Source: an uncultured Alphaproteobacteria bacterium | GTDB lineage: Bacteria; Pseudomonadota; Alphaproteobacteria; CAAHEQ01; UBA3637 | Direction of reading: 5' to 3' | Assembly: GCA_944392585.1 (NCBI GenBank) | Contig: CALXXA010000020.1 | Span: 1 to 32,224 of the forward strand | Length of the DNA: 32,224 nucleotides | Translations under genes and position numbers: made by a program | Part shown: one piece after another, positions 1 to 6,866 of the stretch | Numbering within the stretch: the first letter of the stretch is position 1 | Layout: every line of letters starts with the position of its first letter | The notes under the pieces: generated by a model | Seen by the model: the letters and a program-made list of their open reading frames with translations, nothing else | Told to the model about the DNA's origin: nothing | Databases searched by the model: none

Positions 1-380
1 GTGTTTTAGCCATCATCGGTGTTTTATCCATCGGTGGTTTGGCTGGGTATACAATGGCGATGAATCGTCACCGCGCCAATACAATTTTAGACTATGCCTC
101 ACGTTGTGTTGTCGTCGCTCAAACCAATGGGGATGGGTCAAGTATAGACACAGGCTCTTGCAGCGATATTTTAGATGATGAACCTGTTCCAGGGGGTGCG
201 TCTGATATCAAAGTCTCAACTACTTCAACGGTAGATCAACCTGTTGTTACAGTACATAATATAACTGATAAAGTTACAGAAGCTTTAGTCAATCGCAGCG
301 GAGGAACTGTTTATATTGACAAAGGGGGTTCTGAGTCCGGAACCAATGCCACCATTAGATTTAATTACAAGCCATCATAA
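1..380 (+). CDS. Type IV pilin / pseudopilin-like protein, 5' end outside the window
   Basis: The open frame runs in from the left edge and starts with a hydrophobic helix (VLAIIGVLSIGGLAGYTMAM) followed by a short polar stretch. This is the usual N-terminal alpha-helix of type IV pilins and type II secretion pseudopilins just after the prepilin-peptidase site; the GFTLIE-like cleavage motif would lie upstream. The rest is a short globular domain of roughly 100 residues with two cysteines (SRC and GSC, about 21 residues apart) that could form a disulfide, and it ends in a basic, hydrophilic tail. The Met and Leu codons inside the helix are not the true start. No pilus assembly gene is in the window, so major pilin versus minor pseudopilin cannot be decided. 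A terminator follows 21 bases after the stop. Confidence 0.72.
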   Translation, partial: VLAIIGVLSIGGLAGYTMAMNRHRANTILDYASRCVVVAQTNGDGSSIDTGSCSDILDDEPVPGGASDIKVSTTSTVDQPVVTVHNITDKVTEALVNRSGGTVYIDKGGSESGTNATIRFNYKPS

Positions 381-400
381 TTTTGCAAGATTAAATAAAA

Positions 401-429
401 AAGCTCTCTGTTTTAGAGAGCTTTTTTTT
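401..429. terminator. Bidirectional rho-independent terminator
   Basis: A 9-bp stem (AAGCTCTCT / AGAGAGCTT) closes a 5-base loop and is followed by a run of T on the plus strand; an A run on the other side gives a T run on the minus strand. It lies between the convergent pilin and porin genes and can serve both. Confidence 0.85.
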
Positions 430-435
430 ATTTTA

Positions 436-1701
436 TTAAAACATAAATGTCGCTCTAATACTCGCCACTGTTGCTGTTTTATTATTTGTGTCTAATCCCG
501 GATTTAAATAAAATTGAACATCTGGAGTAATTGTTATAAAATTTGATATTCCCCATGCCCAATATCCTTCAAAAACAGTTTCAAAAGAACGAGTTCCAGG
601 ACCATTCACTGTTTTATTTAGTTTATTAAAAGCAGTTGCCAAGCCAATTTGATCTAAAGGATTCCTATTTAAAGGATTATTATACACTCCTCCAATGACA
701 TATGATTGTTTAATAGGCTCGACATGAGTGCTTCCATTAAACCTTGCGAAAACGCTCCATTTCTTCCCAATATTTTGAGCTAAATTAACAGACCATCCGT
801 TACTATTCTCTGGTTGCAAAGCCACTCCCGGTTGATTATAGAGCAAAATAGAATACTGCCCCTCCCCTAAATTCTCAATCATTGGAGTATATGAAATTGA
901 AACGAAACTTGTAAATCTTTTATTATGTAAATGATGGGTATCTATTTTAGAACCTGAAATATTTGTTGCATCTTGAGCTCCGACAACGAAAGTCCACTCG
1001 GAATTTGGAGCGATGGTTAAATAGCCCCCTAAACTTGCCGAGGGATAACTTGAACTTGCATTTTGAGATAAAGCGTAATTAATAAAATTTATTTGTTGAT
1101 TACTATTATATTGACTTCCGTCAAATGAATATATAGGAAATTGCCCGATAGTAAAAGAAAGAAAATCAGCTTTTCCGGGCATTTGATGTGTATAACTCAA
1201 CTGATCGAAATAATGCGCATTAGAAGTATAATCATTCACAGAGCTAACAACGCCTAATCGATTATCTAAATCATTCCCGCTTTTTCCCCAATATTGAACG
1301 TTCGTATAGGCCAATTGCAAAGAGCCAGATCCTAGTTCATTTGAAAACATATCCCAATTAGCAGAACCATAATACTGCGTTTGCCATGGCGTCCCCTTCC
1401 CATTAGGAGCTCCTCTCTGTCCTAGAATTGAAACATCAGCGGAATAAGATAATCCTATTTTCTCTTGTAGTTTATTTTTAAAATCAGCATATACTTTGGC
1501 AAAGCTCTCAGCCGGAGCTAATCTCTGTCTTTTGGAAGCTTGATCCAAACGTTCTTGAACACTTTTTGGTTTATTTGTTTGTAGAATTACAACTTCTTCT
1601 ATATCAATGCTAATCTGATCTATTTGTGTTTTTGTTTGAGCAGAAACTTCAAAGGGACAAACAAACATTATACAAAAGCTAGTTAAAAGAATTTTTCTCA
1701 T
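436..1701 (-). CDS. OprB-type carbohydrate-selective porin
   Basis: This is a 421-residue outer-membrane beta-barrel protein resembling the OprB/carbohydrate-selective porin family. The N-terminus is a signal peptide (MRKILLTSFCIMF, then cleavage near VSAQ). The mature part has alternating polar and aromatic beta strands, a family-like segment around FTIGQFPIYSFDGSQYN, and a C-terminal strand ending in Phe (IRATFMF), the barrel-assembly signal. The Met at 1701 is preferred over one 10 codons upstream because GGGGAG sits 8 bases before it and the signal peptide starts there. OprB porins admit sugars; the actual substrate here is unknown. The gene has its own promoter and shares a terminator with the pilin gene. 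The family is fairly confident, specificity is not. Confidence 0.75.
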   Translation of the reverse strand: MRKILLTSFCIMFVCPFEVSAQTKTQIDQISIDIEEVVILQTNKPKSVQERLDQASKRQRLAPAESFAKVYADFKNKLQEKIGLSYSADVSILGQRGAPNGKGTPWQTQYYGSANWDMFSNELGSGSLQLAYTNVQYWGKSGNDLDNRLGVVSSVNDYTSNAHYFDQLSYTHQMPGKADFLSFTIGQFPIYSFDGSQYNSNQQINFINYALSQNASSSYPSASLGGYLTIAPNSEWTFVVGAQDATNISGSKIDTHHLHNKRFTSFVSISYTPMIENLGEGQYSILLYNQPGVALQPENSNGWSVNLAQNIGKKWSVFARFNGSTHVEPIKQSYVIGGVYNNPLNRNPLDQIGLATAFNKLNKTVNGPGTRSFETVFEGYWAWGISNFITITPDVQFYLNPGLDTNNKTATVASIRATFMF

Positions 1702-1737
1702 AATTTTCTCCCCTTTATAAATTTTCAACACTTGTAT

Positions 1738-1765
1738 ATAATAAAGAGAAAAATAATTTTGTAAA
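1738..1765 (-). promoter_or_regulatory. Putative promoter of the porin gene
   Basis: On the minus strand TTTACA (1765-1760) is followed after 16 bases by TATTAT (1743-1738). This is close to the consensus seen at the tRNA genes of the window and lies about 37 bases upstream of the porin start. Confidence 0.5.
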
Positions 1766-1801
1766 CAACTTTTAATTGAATATAAAGATTTAGATATTTA
1801 A

Positions 1802-2668
1802 CTATTTATATATATTGTTTTTTTTGAGTATGTTTATAACATTTTTAAGAGTCGTTTCACGTTCATTATCTGTTAAAACATAATGCCATGTTATTTGACT
1901 GGGGTTAATATTTTTAAATTGTTCCTTAACAGCTTTCATAGTTTTCACATCCGAAGGATTTTTCTGTCTCTTTTGAACACGTTTAGACCGAACGGACAAA
2001 GGAGCCTCCATCCACAAACCAACAAACGGGATGTTGTTTTTATGGGCTAATTTTTGAATCAATAAACGTTCATTTTTATTGTAAAAAAGAGCATCTAAAA
2101 TAACCGGATGCCCATTTTTCAAAACGTGTTTAGCCAAGCGTCTCATTTCTTTATAAACTTTTTTTTCATATTCAGTAGTATAATATTCCGGCCCCAAGAC
2201 CGTATCAAACGAAACTTTTGCTAACTGTTTTCTAACGATATCATCTCGGATAACAACAGCTCCGAAAGGAGAACCTATGAATGGGGAAATTTCCCGAGCG
2301 ATGCGTGATTTTCCACTACCAGACAAACCTCCGCAAGCCGTAATAAAAGGCTTTACTCTACTCCGAGGAAAGAACTTAAAAAAGCTTGTATTCCCTTGAC
2401 ATGCCAAATAATGATTCATAAAAATAGATGCAAGTCTTTTATTCGTTATCGTTTGAATACCCGTTACCAATAAAGAAAAATAAAATAAGACTTCTTTCTT
2501 TTTTATATGAATAATATCATCAAATAAAAAATCCCCCTTCAAATAAGTGATATTTTTCAATGTTGAAACATGTTTGTTTTTAAAATTTAAATCACTTATT
2601 CGTTGAGCTAATAACATCATCTCAAAACGATCAATTTTACCAGCCTGATAAGCTTCTCCCAAATCCAT
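1802..2668 (-). CDS. P-loop kinase (AAA_33 / zeta-like) with shortened N-terminal domain
   Basis: A 288-residue protein with a Walker A motif GGLSGSGKS (113-121) and a C-terminal half of the AAA_33/zeta-like P-loop kinase type; VIRDDIVRKQL (about 138-148) and VILDALFYNK resemble the substrate-binding and Walker-B regions. Many alphaproteobacteria carry about 500-residue proteins that fuse an aminoglycoside-phosphotransferase-like domain to this kinase. Residues 1-95 look like two ends of that domain (GKIDRFEMMLLAQRISDL; later LASIFMNHYLACQGN) with the central catalytic part (the HGD loop) missing. The substrate is unknown. The stop abuts the position from which yqgE is read, so the gene probably follows yqgE in one transcript. 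It could also be a free-standing kinase whose N-terminal similarity is superficial. Confidence 0.65.
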   Translation of the reverse strand: MDLGEAYQAGKIDRFEMMLLAQRISDLNFKNKHVSTLKNITYLKGDFLFDDIIHIKKKEVLFYFSLLVTGIQTITNKRLASIFMNHYLACQGNTSFFKFFPRSRVKPFITACGGLSGSGKSRIAREISPFIGSPFGAVVIRDDIVRKQLAKVSFDTVLGPEYYTTEYEKKVYKEMRRLAKHVLKNGHPVILDALFYNKNERLLIQKLAHKNNIPFVGLWMEAPLSVRSKRVQKRQKNPSDVKTMKAVKEQFKNINPSQITWHYVLTDNERETTLKNVINILKKNNIYK

Positions 2669-3253
2669 TTAAACACTTCCTTGATCTGCAGATAACATAG
2701 AAGGGTTGACGATACCCAACAAAGCAAGTGCCTGCCCCCATTTTTGAATATTTGGACATTCAAATAATAGAAATTTATTTACAGGAGCAACCAACCAACA
2801 ATTTCCAGCTATTTCCGCTTCTAATTGTCCCTCTTTCCAAGAAGAATATCCTAGTAAAAATAACGCTTTTTTGGGTCCTATTCCTGTTGCAATATCTGCT
2901 AAGATATCCATTGTGGCGGTTAAAGAAATATCCTTTCCAATACACGTAGAACTCTCATGCTGATATTCACTGGAATGTACGACGAATCCTCGTATATTTT
3001 CCATAGGACCTCCAGATAAAACGGTGGGATAATTTTTATTATCCCCTAAAGGTAATCCTAATTGCAATAATATTTCGGAATAACTTATATTTGCAGCCGG
3101 TTTGTTAATAATAAATCCCATAGCTCCTTCTTCAGGAACATGCGTGCATATAAAAACAACAGATTTTTCAAACCTTGGGTCCGCCAACCCCCTCATGGAG
3201 ATTAAACACTTACCCGCCAAAGATCCTGTTAAAGAAAAATCTTTATTCTTCAT
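2669..3253 (-). CDS. yqgE: YqgE/AlgH family protein (UPF0301)
   Basis: A 194-residue protein of the YqgE/AlgH (DUF179) family. It shows the family sequence near the N-terminus (LAGKCLISMRGLADPRFEKS), then GAMGFIINKPA, LGLPLG, VLSGGPM and GYSSWKEGQLE, in the usual order and at full length. The biochemical role is not established. The Met at 3253 is chosen, not the one 18 codons upstream, because family members begin shortly before the LTGxLL segment and the upstream codons lie within the coding region of the preceding gene. The start overlaps the 3' end of the zinc-ribbon gene by 11 bases, which implies translational coupling. No strong ribosome site is seen. Confidence 0.85.
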   Translation of the reverse strand: MKNKDFSLTGSLAGKCLISMRGLADPRFEKSVVFICTHVPEEGAMGFIINKPAANISYSEILLQLGLPLGDNKNYPTVLSGGPMENIRGFVVHSSEYQHESSTCIGKDISLTATMDILADIATGIGPKKALFLLGYSSWKEGQLEAEIAGNCWLVAPVNKFLLFECPNIQKWGQALALLGIVNPSMLSADQGSV

Positions 3254-3593
3254 CTCGTTTTGATCCAATATTATCAAAAACCTCCGCCATATCATGATTA
3301 TCGTCACTTAATTCAGAAGCATCTTCCAAAACATCTAAAGATGTATCCCCCTCTTCTTCAAATAACTCATCTCCGACGACTGTTTCTATTAATTCTTCTT
3401 CATTCATATCTTTGTCAACATTTTTATTTTTCTTTGCATTTTTCAAGATTGCTTTGGCATGGGCTTGAGCAAATTCTCCCTTATCATAAGTATTACCGCA
3501 TTTTGGACATGTAAAAGTTTCTTTACACATATCATAAAAAAATGTTCCGCATTCTACACATTTGCGTTTAGTTCCCCATTCTGGTTTGGTCAT
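3243..3593 (-). CDS. FYDLN-type zinc-ribbon protein (TIGR02300 family)
   Basis: A 116-residue acidic protein whose first 33 residues hold two CxxC pairs (CVEC, CPKC) flanking FYDMC, with the N-terminal MTKPEWGTKRKC. This matches the alphaproteobacterial TIGR02300 family, named for FYDLN at this position. The usual LN is MC here, which adds a fifth cysteine next to the presumed zinc site. The C-terminal 70 residues are low-complexity and rich in Asp and Glu. Function is unknown; by structure it probably binds zinc and perhaps nucleic acid or a protein. AGGAG lies 8 bases before the start. It leads a reverse unit with yqgE and the kinase. Confidence 0.8.
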   Translation of the reverse strand: MTKPEWGTKRKCVECGTFFYDMCKETFTCPKCGNTYDKGEFAQAHAKAILKNAKKNKNVDKDMNEEELIETVVGDELFEEEGDTSLDVLEDASELSDDNHDMAEVFDNIGSKRDEE

Positions 3594-3621
3594 AACAAAT
3601 CTCCTTTTTTAAAAACCACTC

Positions 3622-3649
3622 CATATATAACTTCTAAAAGCGTATGCAA
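3622..3649 (-). promoter_or_regulatory. Putative promoter for the zinc-ribbon/yqgE/kinase unit
   Basis: On the minus strand TTGCAT (3649-3644) is followed after 16 bases by TATATG (3627-3622), about 30 bases before the start of the zinc-ribbon gene. A second TTGACA occurs slightly upstream with a poorer -10, so the exact start is uncertain. Confidence 0.4.
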
Positions 3650-3782
3650 CTATTATTGCTTATTGTCAACAAAAATCTTCAAAAAATTAAAAATATGTTT
3701 ACACATGAAAAAAGAAACTGTTTTTTTCTCTAAATATAATTATAATGTTTTTTAACGTTTATCATAAGATAAAGAGGATAAA

Positions 3783-4445
3783 ATGATCATAGCTATTGAT
3801 GGTTTTTCTGCCGCGGGGAAAGGGACTTTAGCCCAAAGACTCGCGGACTATTTAAACTATGCGTATCTTGACACAGGAGCTTTGTATAGAACTGTCGGGT
3901 TAAAATTATACGAGAACAAACAAAACCCAACAGATATCAAAGCCGCACAAAAAGCAGCTTTTGAATTAAAAGAAGAAGAAATATTAAGTCTTCAAACAAA
4001 TCCAGCGATTCGAACTGAAGAAATCGGAACTTACGCTTCTAAAATAGCGCCTATTCCAGAAATTCGCCAAGCTCTGTTAGAATTCCAACGAAAGTTTGCT
4101 TTTCATCCAAGATTTAAAGATGGAACTCCTGCGCCAGGGGCTGTTTTAGACGGGCGAGACATAGGAACAGTCGTTTGTCCGGAGGCGAAAATAAAGCTGT
4201 TTTTAAAAGCACGCTCGGAGGTCAGAGCCACCAGACGATTAAAAGACTTGCAATTAAGAGGTTTTTATGCTATATACGACACCGTTCTTTCGGATATCAA
4301 TAAAAGAGATGAAAGCGATTCGCAAAGAGGTCTTTCTCCTTTAAAGCCAGCGCCGGATGCGTTGGTAATAGATACTTCCGAAATGACTCAAGATGACGTT
4401 TTTGCCGCCGCCATCGATTTTATCAAAGGCAAAGGATTTATTTAA
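3783..4445 (+). CDS. cmk: Cytidylate kinase
   Basis: A 220-residue CMP/dCMP kinase that uses ATP to make CDP/dCDP for nucleotide synthesis in the cytoplasm. The P-loop reads GFSAAGKGT (7-15). Further family signatures are LDTGALYRTVGL (the CMK nucleotide-binding YLDTGALYR motif), LDGRDIGTVVCPEA, and the LID-region RDESDSQRGLSPLKPA. Length is normal. The weak ribosome site GAGG lies just upstream. It precedes rpsA by 59 bases, the widely conserved cmk-rpsA order; aroA, often before cmk in alphaproteobacteria, is absent. Confidence 0.95.
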   Translation: MIIAIDGFSAAGKGTLAQRLADYLNYAYLDTGALYRTVGLKLYENKQNPTDIKAAQKAAFELKEEEILSLQTNPAIRTEEIGTYASKIAPIPEIRQALLEFQRKFAFHPRFKDGTPAPGAVLDGRDIGTVVCPEAKIKLFLKARSEVRATRRLKDLQLRGFYAIYDTVLSDINKRDESDSQRGLSPLKPAPDALVIDTSEMTQDDVFAAAIDFIKGKGFI

Positions 4446-4504
4446 AAAGACCGTCGGAAACAACCGACTGGCATACATTGACAAGGAAAAGGAATAAATT
4501 TTAT

Positions 4505-6310
4505 ATGACGAATGTAAATACAAACGCACCTGTTTCTACAGAAGATTTTGCAGCTTTATTGGATGAATACATGGGTGCAGACAAAGGTCTTCAGGGAACA
4601 GTAGTCAAAGGAACAATTGTTGCTGTAAACGAAGATTTTATTACTGTTGACGTTGGCTTAAAATCCGAAGGGAGAATCGATATCCGTGAATTCGGAGCCA
4701 ACACAGATTTAAAAGTAGGAGACAAAGTTGATGTTTTCGTAGATAAATATGAAGACAAAGATGGTCAAGTCGTTTTATCTCGAGAAAAAGCTCGCCGTGA
4801 AGAATCATGGGCGGAACTTGAAAAGTCTTTAGAAAAAGGAGAACATGTCATCGGAACAATATTTGGACGCGTCAAAGGTGGATTTACCGTTGATTTAAAC
4901 GGAGCTATTGCATTTTTACCTGGTTCTCAAATAGATGTTCGCCCAATTCGGGATGTTACTCCGTTAATGGGAGTCGCACAGCCTTTCCAAATTTTAAAAA
5001 TGGATAAAATCAGGGGGAATATTGTTGTCTCCAGGCGCTCTGTTTTAGAAGAAACAAGATCAGAACAACGTTCAGAAATTATCAAGAATCTCTCCGAAGG
5101 TCAGATTGTCGACGGAGTCGTTAAAAATATTACAGATTATGGCGCCTTTATAGATTTGGGCGGTGTGGATGGCTTGTTACATGTCACAGATATTTCATGG
5201 AAACGTATAAATCATCCTAGCGAAGCTTTAACAGTCGGACAAAATGTTAAAGTTCAAATCATTAAGTTTAATCAAGATACTCAACGTATCTCGTTAGGAA
5301 TGAAACAGTTGGAAGTTGATCCTTGGGAAGGCGTCGATGCTAAATATCCTGTTGGGACACGCTTAAAAGGTCGCATAACAAACATTACGGATTATGGCGC
5401 TTTTGTTGAATTAGATCAGGGAATCGAAGGATTAGTTCATGTTTCTGAAATGAGCTGGACTAAGAAGAATATTCATCCCTCTAAATTAGTCTCTACAAGC
5501 CAAGAAGTAGATGTCATCGTTTTAGATGTTGATCAAAGTAAAAGACGAATCTCATTAGGCATCAAACAATGTCAAGAAAATCCATGGAAGACTTTTGCAG
5601 ATGCTCACAAAGTCGGAGATGTTATTGAAGGAGATATTCGCAATATCACAGAATTCGGTTTATTCCTTGGATTAAATTCCGAAATAGACGGTATGATTCA
5701 TATGTCCGATCTATCTTGGGATAAAACCGGCGAAGAAGCTATTAAAGACTATAAAAAAGGACAAACCATTCAAGCCAAAATTTTGGATATTGACGTCGAT
5801 AAAGAGCGTGTCAGTTTAGGAGTCAAACAATTAACGACTGATCCTTTTGAAGGGGCGGTAAGTTCTATTAAAAAAGGCGATATTGTTACAGCTATCGTTT
5901 CTGGAATCGAAGAAACGGGAATCAATGTAGATGTTAACGGAATGAAAGGCTTTATCAAAAAAACAGATTTAGCCAAAGAACGTTCCGAGCAAAAACCTGA
6001 TAGATTTGCTGTCGGTGAAAAAATTGATGCGAAAGTTACAACTATTGACGCAAAAAATCATAAGTTGACTCTTTCTATAAAGGCTCGTGAAGTTCAAGAA
6101 GAAAAACAGGCTCTAGAAGAATTCGGTTCAACAGATTCAGGTGCTTCTTTAGGAGATATTTTAGGCGTTGCTTTAAAAAATGCTAAAAAAGCCAAAGAAG
6201 AAAAAACAGAAGAAAAATCAGCTAAAAAGAAAACAACAAAGAAAAAAGCTGAAAAAAAAGAAGAGAAAGAACCTGAAAAAGAAGAGACCTCTGAAGAAAA
6301 AACTGAATAA
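4505..6310 (+). CDS. rpsA: 30S ribosomal protein S1
   Basis: A 601-residue S1 protein that helps the 30S subunit bind and unfold mRNA. It contains six S1/OB-fold repeats from about residue 30 to 545; the middle repeats carry the clear signatures NITDYGAFIDLGGVDGLLHV, NITDYGAFVELDQGIEGLVH and NITEFGLFLGLNSEIDGMIH. The start at 4505 (MTNVNTN) is preferred over a TTG nine codons upstream because AAGGAAAAGG lies about 10 bases before it. The last 40 or so residues form a Lys/Glu-rich, almost purely charged tail, longer than the tail in most S1 proteins. It follows cmk and ends at a strong terminator. Confidence 0.96.
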   Translation: MTNVNTNAPVSTEDFAALLDEYMGADKGLQGTVVKGTIVAVNEDFITVDVGLKSEGRIDIREFGANTDLKVGDKVDVFVDKYEDKDGQVVLSREKARREESWAELEKSLEKGEHVIGTIFGRVKGGFTVDLNGAIAFLPGSQIDVRPIRDVTPLMGVAQPFQILKMDKIRGNIVVSRRSVLEETRSEQRSEIIKNLSEGQIVDGVVKNITDYGAFIDLGGVDGLLHVTDISWKRINHPSEALTVGQNVKVQIIKFNQDTQRISLGMKQLEVDPWEGVDAKYPVGTRLKGRITNITDYGAFVELDQGIEGLVHVSEMSWTKKNIHPSKLVSTSQEVDVIVLDVDQSKRRISLGIKQCQENPWKTFADAHKVGDVIEGDIRNITEFGLFLGLNSEIDGMIHMSDLSWDKTGEEAIKDYKKGQTIQAKILDIDVDKERVSLGVKQLTTDPFEGAVSSIKKGDIVTAIVSGIEETGINVDVNGMKGFIKKTDLAKERSEQKPDRFAVGEKIDAKVTTIDAKNHKLTLSIKAREVQEEKQALEEFGSTDSGASLGDILGVALKNAKKAKEEKTEEKSAKKKTTKKKAEKKEEKEPEKEETSEEKTE

Positions 6311-6330
6311 TTTTTGTACTTCTTCTATAA

Positions 6331-6358
6331 AAAGGAGAGTTAAAACTCTCCTTTTTTT
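6331..6358. terminator. rpsA terminator
   Basis: A 10-bp stem (AAAGGAGAGT / ACTCTCCTTT) with a 4-base loop is followed by a T run to 6358. On the minus strand it also has a short T run, so it could end the tRNA-Val transcript. Confidence 0.9.
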
Positions 6359-6398
6359 ACAAACTTATTTGACTGTAAAATTTATTCGACTTTAAATC

Positions 6399-6530
6399 AT
6401 GAATAAAAGGGGACAGTCTATTGAAATGAAAAATTCTTTTCTATTAGTTATTCTATTTTCTGTATTAATAATTTTTATATATTTCAAAGGGGAACGTATA
6501 TATCCCTACGGTTTTATAGCATTTAAATGA
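6399..6530 (+). CDS. Possible 43-residue single-pass membrane protein
   Basis: This short open frame has a Met start at 6399 and an internal Met at 6426 preceded by AAGGGG (6407-6412, 13 bases away). The product would be a short polar N-terminus, one hydrophobic segment (FLLVILFSVLIIFIYF) and a basic, aromatic tail (KGERIYPYGFIAFK). A promoter-like TTGACT-N17-TTAAAT occurs at 6369-6397. It ends exactly at the 3' end of the opposite-strand tRNA-Val gene, so its transcript would run antisense to that tRNA. In such AT-rich DNA a hydrophobic open frame of this size can arise by chance. No family is recognised. Confidence 0.28.
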   Translation: MNKRGQSIEMKNSFLLVILFSVLIIFIYFKGERIYPYGFIAFK

Positions 6531-6605
6531 TGGTGGGTGTGACAGGGATTGAACCTGTGACCCCTACCGTGTGAAGGTAGTGCTCTCCCGCTGAGCTACA
6601 CACCC
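6531..6605 (-). tRNA. tRNA-Val (anticodon CAC)
   Basis: A complete 75-base cloverleaf read on the minus strand: acceptor GGGTGTG/CACACCC, D-arm AGCTCAGCGGGAGAGC, anticodon stem CTACC/GGTAG around loop TTCACAC (anticodon CAC, reading GUG), T-arm with GGTTCAATCCC, and an encoded CCA end. Confidence 0.96.
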
Positions 6606-6618
6606 GAAATCGGCTTTT

Positions 6619-6647
6619 TTTATAACTCTATTCCATTTTTCTGTCAA
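6619..6647 (-). promoter_or_regulatory. tRNA-Val promoter
   Basis: On the minus strand a perfect TTGACA (6647-6642), a 17-base spacer and TATAAA (6624-6619) lie 13 bases before the tRNA 5' end. Confidence 0.8.
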
Positions 6648-6695
6648 GGGAAATTTAGTCTTTAAAAATAAAATCTGATATAAAAATCTTTCTTA

Positions 6696-6724
6696 TTGAC
6701 AAATAAAATAAATTCTATTATGGT
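6696..6724 (+). promoter_or_regulatory. leuA leader promoter
   Basis: TTGACA (6696-6701), a 17-base spacer and TATGGT (6719-6724). Six bases later comes the A of the leader-peptide ATG at 6731, which would be the expected transcription start, so the leader mRNA is probably leaderless. A better hexamer TATTAT overlaps at 6716-6721 but with only a 14-base spacer. Confidence 0.7.
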
Positions 6725-6730
6725 TAAGTT

Positions 6731-6799
6731 ATGAAAAATTATGTGTTAACATCTTTGCTTCTTTTATTGGGAAATGATTTTCATCTCCTAAAGGGGTAA
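6731..6799 (+). CDS. leu operon leader peptide (LeuL-like)
   Basis: A 22-codon open frame that begins MKNYVL, contains TSLLLLLG (five consecutive Leu codons at 6755-6769), and has two more adjacent Leu codons at 6785-6790, with its stop at 6797. Eight of 22 residues are Leu. It sits between a promoter and an intrinsic terminator directly in front of leuA, which is the arrangement of an amino-acid attenuator leader. No Shine-Dalgarno site is present; the start codon coincides with the predicted transcript start. A leaderless leader peptide is known for trpL of Sinorhizobium meliloti, another alphaproteobacterium. The peptide itself probably has no function beyond sensing charged tRNA-Leu. Confidence 0.85.
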   Translation: MKNYVLTSLLLLLGNDFHLLKG

Positions 6800-6843
6800 T
6801 ATTGTTGACAAGTGTTAAGGCGCCCTTTTAGGAAGGGCGCCTT
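6767..6843 (+). promoter_or_regulatory. leu attenuator: competing protector, antiterminator and terminator hairpins
   Basis: Three mutually exclusive structures can be drawn. (1) A protector hairpin 6767-6791, with core ATGA/TCAT around a TTT loop. (2) An antiterminator pairing 6786-6796 (TCCTAAAGGGG) with 6823-6833 (CCCTTTTAGGA), 11 pairs including one G-U. (3) The terminator 6817-6843. The antiterminator uses the 5' arm of the terminator. A ribosome stalled on the Leu run (6755-6769) would leave 6786 onwards free and favour the antiterminator; a ribosome that reaches the stop at 6797 would cover it and favour termination. The geometry matches classical ribosome-mediated attenuation of leucine biosynthesis. 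Structures were folded by eye. Confidence 0.82.
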
Positions 6844-6848
6844 TTTTT
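6817..6848 (+). terminator. leu attenuator terminator
   Basis: An 11-bp GC-rich stem (AAGGCGCCCTT / AAGGGCGCCTT) with loop TTAGG and seven T residues, 18 bases before the leuA start. There is no gene between it and the leader peptide, so it acts as an attenuator and not as the end of an upstream gene. Confidence 0.9.
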
Positions 6849-6866
6849 ATGAAAGGAAGAAAATTA

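Noticed and set aside
6180-6395. Plus-strand Lys-rich frame inside the 3' end of rpsA
   Set aside because: It is a frame-shifted reading of the Lys/Glu-rich S1 tail, with no start signal of its own.
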